This document shows, in pieces, positions 13,201 to 24,700 of a stretch of DNA of 64,000 bases. The position numbers and the translations under genes are program-made. Within the stretch, counting starts at the first letter, position 1. Each line of letters starts with the position of its first letter. The notes beneath the pieces are model-generated. The model was not told the DNA's origin. It searched no databases and worked only from the letters and a program-made list of their open reading frames with translations. This stretch comes from Chloromonas sp. AAM2 (Eukaryota; Chlorophyta; Chlorophyceae; Chlamydomonadales; Chlamydomonadaceae), in assembly GCA_004335635.1 (NCBI GenBank), contig QAXH01006451.1, positions 1 through 64,000 of the forward strand. Direction: 5' to 3'.

Positions 13201-15864
13201 GCTCAGCAGGCATGAAGCCAGCGGCAGGCAAAGAAGCCCGAACACTGGTTGTTTCATTATCTGTTGAGCAGGCGGCAGGCAACGAGGCGAGCACCAACGA
13301 TGCTCATTCACTCATGCCATGAACTGGTTCTTGCCTTGCAGTTTGCGTTCGCTGCCATGGACGTGATCCAAGTGCCAAAAGTAACCCCCCACGTGGCACG
13401 TTTCCTTCCCTCAATTCGTCAGAGCGGCATGCCCTTTGGCATCGTCATCAATCTCATCATCCCAGGTTCACCGCTGTTGGGCGTGGTGGTCACCTTCGCC
13501 ACTGAGCAGGTAAGGCAGGGACCAGGCCTTGAGCGCACAAGGAATGCGTTTGTCAGATGTGGATGCGTTGACTGGTGAGGCTGCTATCGTGCACAAGTTT
13601 CAGTTTTTCAACTGAGGGCCAAAACGGTCTGAACCAACAACTAGCCGGCTGCTCAGTTGGAGGCGAAAACATAGTGGTCAGCCACGAACCCGGTATGCCA
13701 CGGTATGCGGTATTGCTTCCAGCTCCGGGATAAGCTAACGCGGCATCAGTTGATTTCTGCCGGGGCTGGGTGGCCTGCTTCGTGAGAGTTGTCATGAATG
13801 TCTGTTGTTAACACCAGTCCTGTGTGTATGTGTCCGTGTGCCCGTGCAGCACCCGGGCAAGGTGCTGTGCAACCCCCCTGCTGACCCCATGGAGGAGGGG
13901 CACAACTGGCAGCCGTTCGACTTCGTGATGCACAAGTGAGCGGCAGGGCACGCATTGCAAGACGGCCCAAATCGCCTCCTCCCTGACGCGTGCACACTCA
14001 TGACAGCAGCCTCACCATTCCACCATTCAGCATGACTTGCAAGTCATACCCTCGTTGTCACCTTGCTTGTACCCCTGGCCAGGTTCTATTATGGAGATGA
14101 CGCGACTCGCAACAAAATGCTCAAGCTTATTCCACACATTGCCGAAGGCAGCTGGATGATTAAGTCGTCAGTGGGCACCACCCCTGTGATCCTGGGCAAG
14201 GTGCGACTCACACGACAGGAACATCGAATTGTGCAGTCGGCCTCAATGCACATGATCTGAGGAGCAACACCCCATCCCCCCAAAACGTGCTTTGTTGCAG
14301 ACACGTGAAAACACCAGCAGTATCAGGACTGTGAGTTGCAGGTTCCTTGGATTGCAGGTTCTAGTTTGTTCTAGTGTACTCTGAGGTGTCTGTTGGTCAG
14401 TGTCGGTGGCAGTTAGGTTGGGTTGGCTGTTAAGATGCATCCCTCTCACACTGGTCGTTCGGATTGCACACTACTGCAACATCGGTGATGGTGTTTCAAA
14501 TGCAGGCGCTTAAGACCTCATACCACGTGACCCCCCAGTACATAGAGGTTGACATCGACATTTCCGCCAACAACGTGGCAGCGTACGTCACAGGCCTCGT
14601 GCGCGGAGCCACCAAGGGGCTGGTCATCGACATGGGTAAGGGCTCGTGTTAGCATGGACTTGGGGCTGTTATGCAAGCCAGCTGGTCCAGCCCGACCGTC
14701 AAGCTATGGTCATCAACAAGCATCGTCAGCTGATGGCTCGCCTGCAGCTGTGCAGTGGACCACAACTACCATTGTCCAGTACCTGCCACAAGCGCAACTG
14801 CATATCGCAATAGTCATTATGAGTATAAGCCTGAACCTGCGGAGCAATGTATCACCACTTCTTGGTTCTTGTCACAGCGGTGGCACTGGTGGCGGTGCGC
14901 TTAGCTGCTACAATAGTTACAATGGTTGTGCCCACTGTGGCTCTGTGTGTGTGCAGGCTTTGTGCTCGAGGGCACCGCCCCCTGGGAGCTGCCCGAGAAC
15001 CTGCTGGGCACTCTGAGGCTGGATAGACTGGACATCAAGGAGGCAGCAAAGGTGAGCCTGACCTGCCGCTGTGACTGTGCGTGCTTCGTTAATGCCAGGC
15101 CACATATTGCATACTGCACGGCATGTTGGTTTCACATCGGACGTTCAAACAGACGTTCAGGTGCACTGCTTCCTCGTAGCTGGTCAGATCAGGAATTGAC
15201 TCATCAGCAACTGCAGATACGTGCATTTGCCTGTGCCACATGGCAATGAGTTGCAAGCAGCAGCAGCAGCAGTAGCAGTCGCCAAATGTGACAGTGAAGT
15301 CAGTGCAATCACAGGGTGCGTGTGGAGTGTGAGGTGCCAGGGTGAGGTGGTGTCTGCTGACTGCAATCTGGTGATGTCATTGTGCTTTGCCCCTGGCTGC
15401 AGATTGACGTGAGCAAGGAGCTCCCTCTGATGCCTCCTCGCTACGTCACGGATGACGGGTTTGAGCTGCCCCACGGGCACGATGCCGGCCAGTCAACATC
15501 CCCACCCCCAGCCGGCATCCCAGCGCAGAGCCATGCCAGCTCCTTTGAGCGTGCTAACTCAGCTGCGGCTGCGGCAGCAGGCGCACCATCTCCCATGGGC
15601 ACCCCTCAGAAGCCCGCCCCGCGCAAGCCAGGGCAGCCCCAGCCGCAGCCCCAGGGTCCAAACAGCACTGCCAGCTTGTCGAATGCCTCGTCTCTCACGC
15701 CTGCCGGCAGCGGCTTGCTGGGCAACGCTGGGGGCACCACTGCCTTCGGTGTGCGGCACAGGGGCCACCAGCGCACCACAAGCAACGCAGACTCGCACGC
15801 ACAGCTGCAGAGCACCTTCAGCAACGCGAGTGAGCGGCCCCTGCCTGACCACCGTGAGCAGTGA
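7206..15864 (+). CDS. EDR2-like protein (PH, START and DUF1336/EDR2_C domains)
   Basis: Twenty exons keep phase and give 1046 residues: 7206-7277, 7364-7396, 7538-7774, 8053-8292, 8721-8799, 9111-9334, 9651-9728, 10094-10225, 10654-10746, 10922-11026, 11398-11547, 11783-11890, 12121-12210, 12470-12910, 13342-13509, 13850-13935, 14083-14200, 14506-14635, 14957-15051, 15403-15864. A PH-like domain (about 35-190) ends in DNVQMAHKWHGHFSSCIEHL. A START region (about 290-540) includes EAPGWAGVFCAPREI, CFVVMFNSSDD and FLDRMLMNVML. The C-terminal EDR2_C domain has EGSWMIKSSVGTTPVILGK, YIEVDIDISANNVA, GLVIDMGFVLEG and ELPENLLGTLRLDRLD. Arabidopsis EDR2 has this domain order and is a lipid-binding negative regulator of defence and cell death. 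The last ~150 residues are a low-complexity tail. The intron after 12910 has a GC donor. The first two exons are the least certain. Confidence 0.9.
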
Positions 15865-15867
15865 ACA

Positions 15868-16152
15868 AAAAAAGAAGTTTGCCAGTTCTGGGACAATTCT
15901 GGTGTCCAGCACTAGAAGCAGTTTTGGATTTTCACAGTACTGATTTACGGAAACAGGTTGTCTGAAGCATCAACCAGAACGTAACTGCCCTGGCCTTAGG
16001 ACCTGTGACGCTAACCCTGCGATTGTTCTGCGCATGGCCTTATTGGACACTGACTCGTTACGTTCTGGTTGATGCTTCAGACAACATGTTTCCGTAAATC
16101 AGTGCTGTGGAAATTCAAAACTGGTTCTAGTGCTGGACACCAGAATTGTCCC
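15868..16152. mobile_element. Fold-back MITE with ~95-bp inverted arms abutting the EDR2-like stop codon
   Basis: The left arm runs to about 15984 and the right arm is 16057-16152. They pair over nearly their whole length, for example CTGAAGCATCAACCAGAACG against CGTTCTGGTTGATGCTTCAG. The loop is about 72 bp. The left end carries the complete family terminus GTTTGCCAGTTCTGGGACAA at 15878-15897; on the right the outermost part has decayed to GTCCCAGGCCTGG. It begins four bases after the TGA of the EDR2-like gene and so probably supplies the start of its 3' UTR. Confidence 0.85.
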
Positions 16153-17098
16153 AGGCCTGGCCGGTTACAAGCTCTGACCATGGCCCACCAAGCAATAGAA
16201 GGTCTTCAGTGAACTGAAGTGTGAAGGAGTAGTACTCATTTGCTGTAGCACGCCAAGGAAGGCAGACCATCGGCAATGGGTGTAGACAGGGGCAAGGTGA
16301 CACCAGGATTGCTTAGCAAGAAGCTGAATGGGATTTAGGAACCGTTCATTGACGTGACGATTCAACAGTATGTATCTGGGGGGTGATCGTGTTTCTGTCA
16401 GTTTTGTGGAGCAGTGCGGCTGCCAGTTGCTAACAGAACAGATCGAGTGAAGTCACGGGTCCCTGACTAACTGGGTAATGGTCCTTGCAAAGTGTACCAC
16501 CAATATTCACATGTCCGCCTACTGCAGACCGTGGTGTATAGACCATTATCTTGAAGGCTCGCCTCTGGTCTTGCCACTGGCATTGTTTGAACCTAGACTG
16601 GCAAGGATCATGTCAAACATCACTGATTTGGCTTCATTTCAATTATCGCTGGCCTGCCTGAACAAGAGTTTCCAGTAGAAACCGCCATGGCTGCGACGGA
16701 ACACAACACTCGTAGAACAAGAACAGACCGACTCATGAGCATATGGTTGCGACTACTACTATTGGAGCTTGATTTACAGTGTTGGCGTGCGCGTTTCCCT
16801 TGTGTGGTCCTTGCCTTGTTTTGGGATACTGGTACGTGCTGAGGGCAGCGATACGATTCCGTGGCATGCAGATCTCGCTTGCCCCTGCATCTAGTTTCAT
16901 GTTTTGTACGTATCATCGTGCAGTGCTGATTCGTGTTCCACCTGTATAACTCTTCCCGTCATTGCCAACTCAGTCAGTGTGAATGTTCTGATGATGTATG
17001 GTGACAGAACACTTGTAATGGATTTTATGTTGAGTCTGGCATGACCACCGGTCAACGAGACCACTCAACTACGTCACACAAAGCAACATGTAGCAGTG

Positions 17099-17926
17099 CC
17101 GCAGTTCTCAGCGAATTTCGTAACCCGATGGTCTGGTTGTGAGTTGTCAGTATGACCTATTCGCCTTCACAAACCTCTGGCTTTTCGCACATTTCCGCAG
17201 TTGGAATGGCAAACTTAAGCTACTGATCTCGAGCCAACCAGCACTGGTTTTAGACTGGTGTGCACTAGTTCTACACTGTAGTAGTATGACACCTAGAGAT
17301 TGCGTAGCTGTAATAAGTGGTGAGGAACGAACCACGTGCAGCAGTTTCTCACAAATATCAGCATGGTGGTTTAAGGGTGATACCTTGGGATGTACCAACA
17401 TTCTGATGTTATATCAATCATCTGCGTGCTCGCTGTGCTGCGAGCACTGCTTGACTTCCCACCCTCACCAACCTGTTTGGTTGCGTGCCGGGTGGTGGCT
17501 CATGCAGGCTTCCCTGCTGTCCCTTCGTAGGCTTAGCGGAGTGCTGTGTGCTAGCTTTGCCTGGGTTCTTGTTTTGCTTGCTGTGTTTGTTTGTGTTGGC
17601 TTTGCCGTTTGTTTCTGTCGAGCTTGTCACCTTTTTCCCCCCTTGTTTACCCTAGTGGCTGCTGCGGCACGCCACTAGGAGATTGATGTCTGGGTCATCA
17701 GTCTCCTGGCAGCCATTGGCAGCTCACTTCAGAGTATTCACCCTCAACCACCATGCAATGAGTGAGAAGAGCTGCAAGGCACCGACTTGTGCACAAGCCG
17801 TGCTACGCCCCCGTTCCCCCGTTATCGAGGGAAGTTCCCGAGTTAGTTTTAAGCACCTTGTTTTTTGCCACCTTTGAGAAGTTCGCTTTTACGAATGCTG
17901 GTTACGAGATTCGCTGAGAACTACGG
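17099..17926. mobile_element. Candidate ~830-bp element bounded by 27-bp inverted repeats
   Basis: The left repeat (17099-17125) includes CAGTTCTCAGCGAATTTCGT. The right repeat (17900-17926) is its reverse complement with two or three mismatches (ACGAGATTCGCTGAGAACT). The interior has no recognisable transposase. Target-site duplications were not clear, so this could also be two inverted copies of a short repeat. Confidence 0.45.
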
Positions 17927-18784
17927 TAGTTGACGTAGACCTCCCAGTCTTCTGGTATATGTTCCTTTGCTTTGTGTGGCCTGTGTGTCAATTCCATGCC
18001 CTCCCTTTTGCACATAGTGCGCGTTGTGGCTCTCGAAGACTGTGTGTGCGTGGGGTGCCGTGACGTGGGTTTTGGTAGCCGTCTTCATCGGGATTTCACT
18101 TAAGCATGACGAAGGCCTTCGTAAGGCGAAGCACTAATTCGCGCGCTTTGCCATGCTCGATGGGCTGGTCATGTCGCGAGAAGTGGTACAATGAGTGACA
18201 ATTCCTAAACCAATTGCATGCAAGGTCAATAGCAGCTTGCATTGCATTTGAGTGGTTGAATGTATTATCTTACATATCTGGAGGTTGGCCTGTCCCATGT
18301 CGCCGCCCGGGATTGTTGTTGAATCGTTGTGATGCCCTTGTCGACCTTGGCCACGCATCGGTCCCAGTCCGAGCCCCGGTCGATACAACGTGCACGAGAT
18401 TTGGGATTGTCCCACTAAGTGGTGGCATCCACGAACCGGCACAAGGCCCGACACTGGACGCTGAGAATCTGCCGATAGCCTCAATGCGTTGGGTAAACCC
18501 TGCGTAACCCCTGCGTAACAGTTTATGGTTGGCCGTAGCAAACTGATCGTAGGCCATTTAGAGTCACAAGCCAAGTGGCACACCCAACACTGTCTGGCTA
18601 CTTCAACCCCTGAGTAAATGTCAGAGCAGGCCACTATTGCCTGCATGGCTTTCAATGCAAGGCACGCCACCTAAAACATCAAGTCGTGGCATCTCAGTGC
18701 ACAGCAATCTTCAGTTGCAGGATACTTGCAGAGAACGTCTGTGCTGCCGTTTCTGGGTACAGCACCAAGTAGATTCTGCGGTAC

Positions 18785-21700
18785 TCAAATCATGCCATCC
18801 AGGTATGCCATCAGCTTGTCGTTCAATGCATCGTAGGACGGGCCGCCTTGAGCAGACGCTGCTTTTAATGATCGCCTCAACGCCAGCAAGCAGGACGTCT
18901 GCGCAGTAGTTGGTCGAAGCTGCCACCTGTGGTGGTCGGTGCCGGAAGGTGCTTGCTGCAGCCGCTGCACAATGGGCGCCAACTGCTGTGCCCAGCTGCC
19001 AGAACAGGGAAGCAACCTACAAACAGATGATCTTGACAGCAACTGTCAGCAGCAAAGAAACGCGACCGGCTGTGTGGGAAATCTGGGCGTGTCGGCATCT
19101 GTTATTTTGGCCCCTGCAAACCTCTGCGACATCAATTTCAACCGGCGCAAGTTCTAATATACTACCTCGGATACACGCTAGCCAAGCGGTGCTTATGCAC
19201 TAGTTTGGCGCCTCATTAGTTGCTGCCCAAATCCTTTCTTGTCGTCTCTTGTCGTCGGCTGTGGTCATCCACCAGCTACCGCGTATGGGACTGACCTCCG
19301 CCTTAGTAGTGAAGACTTGACACTAGTCAGGCTCCCATGTCATCGTATCCTGCTCAACAAGACCGCATGGCGAGGTGAACGTTAATTCATCCTGGGATAT
19401 CAGCTGCTCACCTGGTTAGCAGGTAAGGCAAGGCCTCAGCAGGTGCTGGTGACATCGCCTGCGTGGAAGCCGCAGCCTGCGGCTGTGACCAGGCCAAGCC
19501 TGCTGCCACAGTGCTGGACAACACCGCATTGGCTGCTGCTGCCGGTGTGGAGCTAGAAGTGCAGACGGCTGCACAGGCTATGTCGCACGCCATGAGCTGC
19601 GCGCCTGATGAAGCCTGTGCTTCACCACCCTCAATGGCACCAGCGCAAATTAGCTGGGCCTGCACATACAATCCATCACAAGAAACTTTAGCCTCGGGCG
19701 GCTTGATGGCACTTGTGACGCTGGTGGAGAGCAGCGATTGACAAGCAGGCAAACTCAATTGAGGCATGTATAACCATGCTACTAATGGCTATGATGAATG
19801 CTACTGATGAATGTCTGTGCACTACTGATGGGAAGACATGCCATCCATGGAGCGCCTGAAAACACAGCAGTCATTTGAATGCTACCATGGCAAGAAGCAC
19901 CTGGATGTGCAATGCAGGCACCGAGAACCAACCTGTTGTGCCACGGGAGTTCGAGCGGCCAGTGCTGCTCCTAACAACACGCTTGCTGACTGCACACCAG
20001 GGCCCCAGCATCCTTGCATCTGCCCTGTGTCATCACGTGCTGTGTGCAATCTTGCTTGTTGCTGGCGGCCCAACCATGCCCTGGCTGCTGCCAAGTGGCT
20101 GTCCCCCAGGCGTGCAGCACCTCCCCCACACAACACCAACAGACTGCGCATCTGACAGCTGCGAGCACAGCTCACATGAGCCTGTTCCAGTTCTTCTGGC
20201 TGCTGCACAGCTGACGCAGGCTGCAGCAGCAGCGCATCTTTCGTCAGTGAGGGAGGCAAGGCATCAAAATCACTGCAGCAGAGCAACGCATGTGCGGCAC
20301 AACTCCACAACCGCCGCAACTGTTTGTCACTTCTGCCACTGCCATCGTGCTGTGAAGCAGTGCCCACTACTAATGTTGGCGGCTCTGCTGGGAGGCCAGT
20401 GGGTGTGAGGATATTTAATGGGCTGCTGCCGCTGCTGCTGCCTTGTGTGTATGTGCCCAAGTCTGTGCTGGCCTGGAGCAGATGCATGCCTTGCTGTTGT
20501 GGGCCTTGCAGGCAGGCAGCTCGCAGGCTGGGCACCTGTCCAGGCAGCAGGCTAGCCATCGCAGGCAAAGCCTCATACAGCACTGATGCGGCTGTGAGGG
20601 CAGCAGCCACCACATCTGCATGTAAGCTTGGGGTATGCCCTGGCGGCTCCTGCACAGCCTGACTCGCCCCTGCTAAGGCAGGGCCCTGCAGCATAACGCT
20701 TGCTAGGCCTGCCCACATGCTGCTAGCCAGTTCCACAGCTGTGGCAGCCTTCCCCTGTAACTCGACCCTTGTCGCGTCCTTAACCATGCTTAGCTGGGTC
20801 GCAACAGCATGTGACAAGTCAACGATAATGCGTGCAACGCGGCTGGGTGCAACACTGCGTGCCGCCTGTCCTAGATTGCCCAGGAGGGCACAGCTGGCTG
20901 CGGCTGGCAATGATACCAGATGCTCAGCTGCAAACTGGGTTGCCAGCAAGCTTGCCAGGCCTGTCGATGGCTCGCGTGCATGCGCCAACATCAGGCGGGC
21001 CGCTGCTGTGCACACGCGCTCAACAAGCGATGACTGGTGCCTGAGCGCAACGTCTGGTGCTTGTTTTACGACTTCAGAGCTGCGCCCTGCTGCCAGCTCT
21101 GTCAGTGCGTGCTGCAGCAACAAGGCCAAAGGTGTTGCATAGTCATGGCGAGCCAGGCGTGGCGCCTGTGCCAGGCATGCTAAGGCCACATGTGCCCTCA
21201 TCAGTAACCCAGCTCTTTGCATGTCCTTGCTTTCACCAACTTCACCACGTGTCGCCTCTAATGCAGCTGCGCATTCCGTGAGTGCTGCTGTGCACCTTTG
21301 CAGTGGACCGTCCTCTGGATATCTGGTCAAGGGCTGCAGTGCTGCCGTGCCGCCATTGGCCTGAGAACGCCCGCCATTGCCCTCGCCACCATCACTCCCA
21401 TCTCTGGCACTTCCGCCTGTTGATTCACGCGGCCCTGGCCTATCCGCCGTGAGTTGCAAGGAGCGGCATGCAAAGCCCAGCACCAGGGCAGCAGTGGCAC
21501 TCGCATCCGCTCCGCCTGGTGGTGTATCGCTTGTCTGTACCTCGGCCACCCGCCCGCGCTGCAGCTCCCTCAGTGTTCGCAGCACTGCTCTCACAAGCTG
21601 TGCCGGCCCATGGGATGACAAGCCGCCCTGCTGCTTCCCTTGCTGCTCAAGCTCTCCAGTCACGGGAACACCCAGCAGCAGTGCTCCAGCCGCGGGGCCC

Positions 21701-24700
21701 ACCAACAATGCCCCAAGGGCTAGTGTTGCGCACACACGAGCAGCAGCACAGTTGCTGGCCTGGCTGAGCCCTCTGGAACCCATAGCCAAATCACATGCCA
21801 GCTGCACAGCAGCAGTGAGCAAGTCCCCAGCACCAGACGCAGCGGTTGTTGCTGCAGGTTGCAGTGACACTAGCCTGCCTGCATCACAGCAGATGCTTCC
21901 AAGTGCCAGAACCGCTCGTCCCCGAACCCAACCATCTGTCCCTTCACTGTCTGCCAGGGCCAGCAGCCAGGGCACCAGCTGCGCCCAGCTTACGCCAGCG
22001 CCTGCTGACCATTCAGGAGAGGCATCATGGAGGCCTATCGTGAGCACCTGCAGGGCTGCCAGCAACGCTATGTGCGGGCTGCCACACGTCCCCTCGGACG
22101 GCAAATAGCCTTTAGAAGGCAGCGTGACAGCCAGTGTGAGGCTAGCAGCTGAAGCGGAATCAGCTGCTCTCTGTACAATGGCTGCTGCGTCTCCCAGCAG
22201 CAGTTGCAGCAGTGCATGTGCGCCCTGTTGGACCGCGGTGCCACATCGACCACAGCCTCGCACTGCTACCAGCAGACTAGCTAGGCACGGAAAAGCCGCC
22301 TGGCTTTCCCCGCTGACCCCGTTGTCTCGTTCGCCCCCCGTGCTATCACTGTCTGTCCCCATTCCAGCTCCAAACGTCCTCCGGCCGACCCCCTGACCCT
22401 CCTGCTCATTTGCTGATGGAGCCGTGCCACTTCTACTACTTGCCAAGGTATAAAGGAGCGCAGACTGCAGCACCGGAGGCAGCCCAGCGGCCATGGATTG
22501 TATTTGCTTTGCATAGCCCGGCTGGCAGTGGAGAAGTTGTTCCACTAGAATAGACATGACAGCCGCCAGTATTTGCTCTGGCTGACCTAGCATGCCTGCT
22601 CCCTGCACGTCTGATGCTGTGGCTAGAAACGCCTCCCCACCAGCCATACCACGCAGAGTGGTCATGGCTGCTTTTGCATCTGCCTGCTGTAGCGCACTCT
22701 GCTGAATGTGGGGCAAGCAATGGCGGGCCAGCTGGGTAATGGCTTCAATTGCGACGTCCTGTGTGGCACCAGTGCTGATCAGGCTTGTTGTTGTGTGTGT
22801 GAGGGGCTTCAGTGCGTGTATGTGGGCAGTGAGTGTGGCGAGGAGGTGAGCACGTGTGGTGGTGTCAGTGGCGTGCAGGTGTTGGGACAGACTGGACATC
22901 GCCAGGAGAGCAGAGGACGCCTCCGCACTGCTCCTGTGGCACATAGGTAACAATCAGGCAGAGCGTCAGTGACAGAATGATGGCAAGAGGCGAAGATTGT
23001 GTTGAGATGCAAGCCAGAATTTGTTCTGCCAGCAAACTTTGCAGTGATAGCCGCTGACCGGGTAGGCTGCAAACCTGGTTTGATGTTGATTGACGCAACT
23101 GCGGCATGCAGAAAGTGGGGCAGCAGTGTTTGGACAGTGCAACTGTGTATTGCTAGTGATGAGACTGCTTACATGGTGTTGTATGCCCGGTTGGCCAGGT
23201 TGGCTAGGAGTGCAGGCAGATCCTGTACGGCCGAGGGGTGGGCCATGCACACCCCCGCCAGCGCCAGGGGGGCGGCGGCACGCTGCGCGGCGTCTCCCGA
23301 TGCGACTGGGCTCAGCAGCAGGCCAACGGCCTGTGTACCTGGGGGCTCGGGCAGACCGCTCAGTGTGTGTGCGTGCACCCTGCAAGCATAATCATGGCTA
23401 ACGAATTCAGGTTGAGCCCAGAGGTGCCGGCAGGTCCAAGCCGCCAGCACACACGGTGCACTTCTGCTGAAGTTACACTATTCAGACCGGCTAGCACTGC
23501 GTTGGCAGGAAAGCCCATCTGTTCAGTGCATACCATGATACAACGTTTGTAAAGATCGGGTAAAGAAAGCCAGGTGAAGAAGTACTAAGTTGGAGCTGCA
23601 CTGTTTGCAACAACCAGGTACTTGGTGCAGAGCCGCTGAAGTTGGCTTTGGTGTGTGTGCTGAGGTAGCGTGCCGGCTGCCGCAGGCCTCTGGCTGCAGC
23701 CTACCTTGCGCTGAAGGCCCGCCAGCAGAGCACCTCCCAGCCTGCCGGCAGCACTGATGATGACACTGAGCCTGCGCTGCTGCCCAGGCAACGCACGACG
23801 TCTGACATGAGCCCGCCCTCAGCTGTTGAAGATGAACGGCCACCTGCGGAGGAGGCGCAGACAAACTAACTCGCATCTTGCAAGTCACAAGCAGTCTGCC
23901 TAAACTAGCTACAAGCTCTCGTCCTGCACATACCAAATCCAACTCATTTGCTATTAGCTTTCATTGAAGCAAACCAAGAGGCAGGGGGTACTGGGTTTAT
24001 CCAACACACAACCCACCTTGCCTGGCCTGCTTTCCAACCCATGCAGGCTGAGCGACCAACAGCACAGCAGCAGCAGACGCGGGTAAAACGCTCGCCTGCG
24101 GCCCCGCCCGGTGCCTGCCGCTCTGCGCCTGTCCGGTGAACGGCCGGCCCAGTAGATCTGGCACCCCTGCCAGCAGCCACCGCCTCAATGCACCGGCTTC
24201 CCGCTCCACTGCCGCCCCGCCACCGGCGCCACTGCGCACCGCCTGCCCTGCCTGCTGCAGAACCCCCTCATTCGCACCAGAGGTGCTAGCAGCCACAGCA
24301 AAGAACTTGCGCCTGTTTTCGTGCTCGTATCGTAAGGCACGGACCACTAAAGGCTGTATGGCAGCACGCACGGACTCATCCTCTTCTGGTGCAGGTTCAG
24401 GAGCAGCCAAAGCCGAGCCTGAGTCAGAAATAATAGCGGTGGAGCTGGGAGTCACGTCAGTGCCTAGGCGGGTGACATTGCCTGGCGTGTGGGCAGGTGT
24501 GTTGCTGTGGCGTGGGGCTAGGCTGCGTGTGTGCAGTAGCGGTGCTGTGAAGTGTCCCAGGGGCGGCAGCACTTGCAGCTCCTCCATCAACTCCAGGGGG
24601 TGGGCCAGCAGGGCTGCGTACGCAGCGGCGCGGACCTGAACACAACAAACAATGCCCCAAGCTTCGTTTCAGCCATCTGATTCAATAACTCGTCTTGCAT

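Larger units (their letters stand above)
15865..18784. other. Intergenic region between convergent genes, repeats only
   Basis: This 2.9-kb stretch separates the 3' ends of the EDR2-like gene and RST1. It holds the fold-back MITE at 15868-16152 and an element-like interval bounded by inverted repeats at 17099-17926. Minus-strand frames at about 18134-18670 are Gly/Pro/Arg-rich and have no recognisable domain. I see no gene. Confidence 0.5.

Noticed and set aside
21377..22108. Plus-strand ORF of 243 codons
   Set aside because: It is antisense to the long RST1 exon, Ser/Ala/Pro-rich, with no domain; long shadows are expected opposite a GC-rich open frame.
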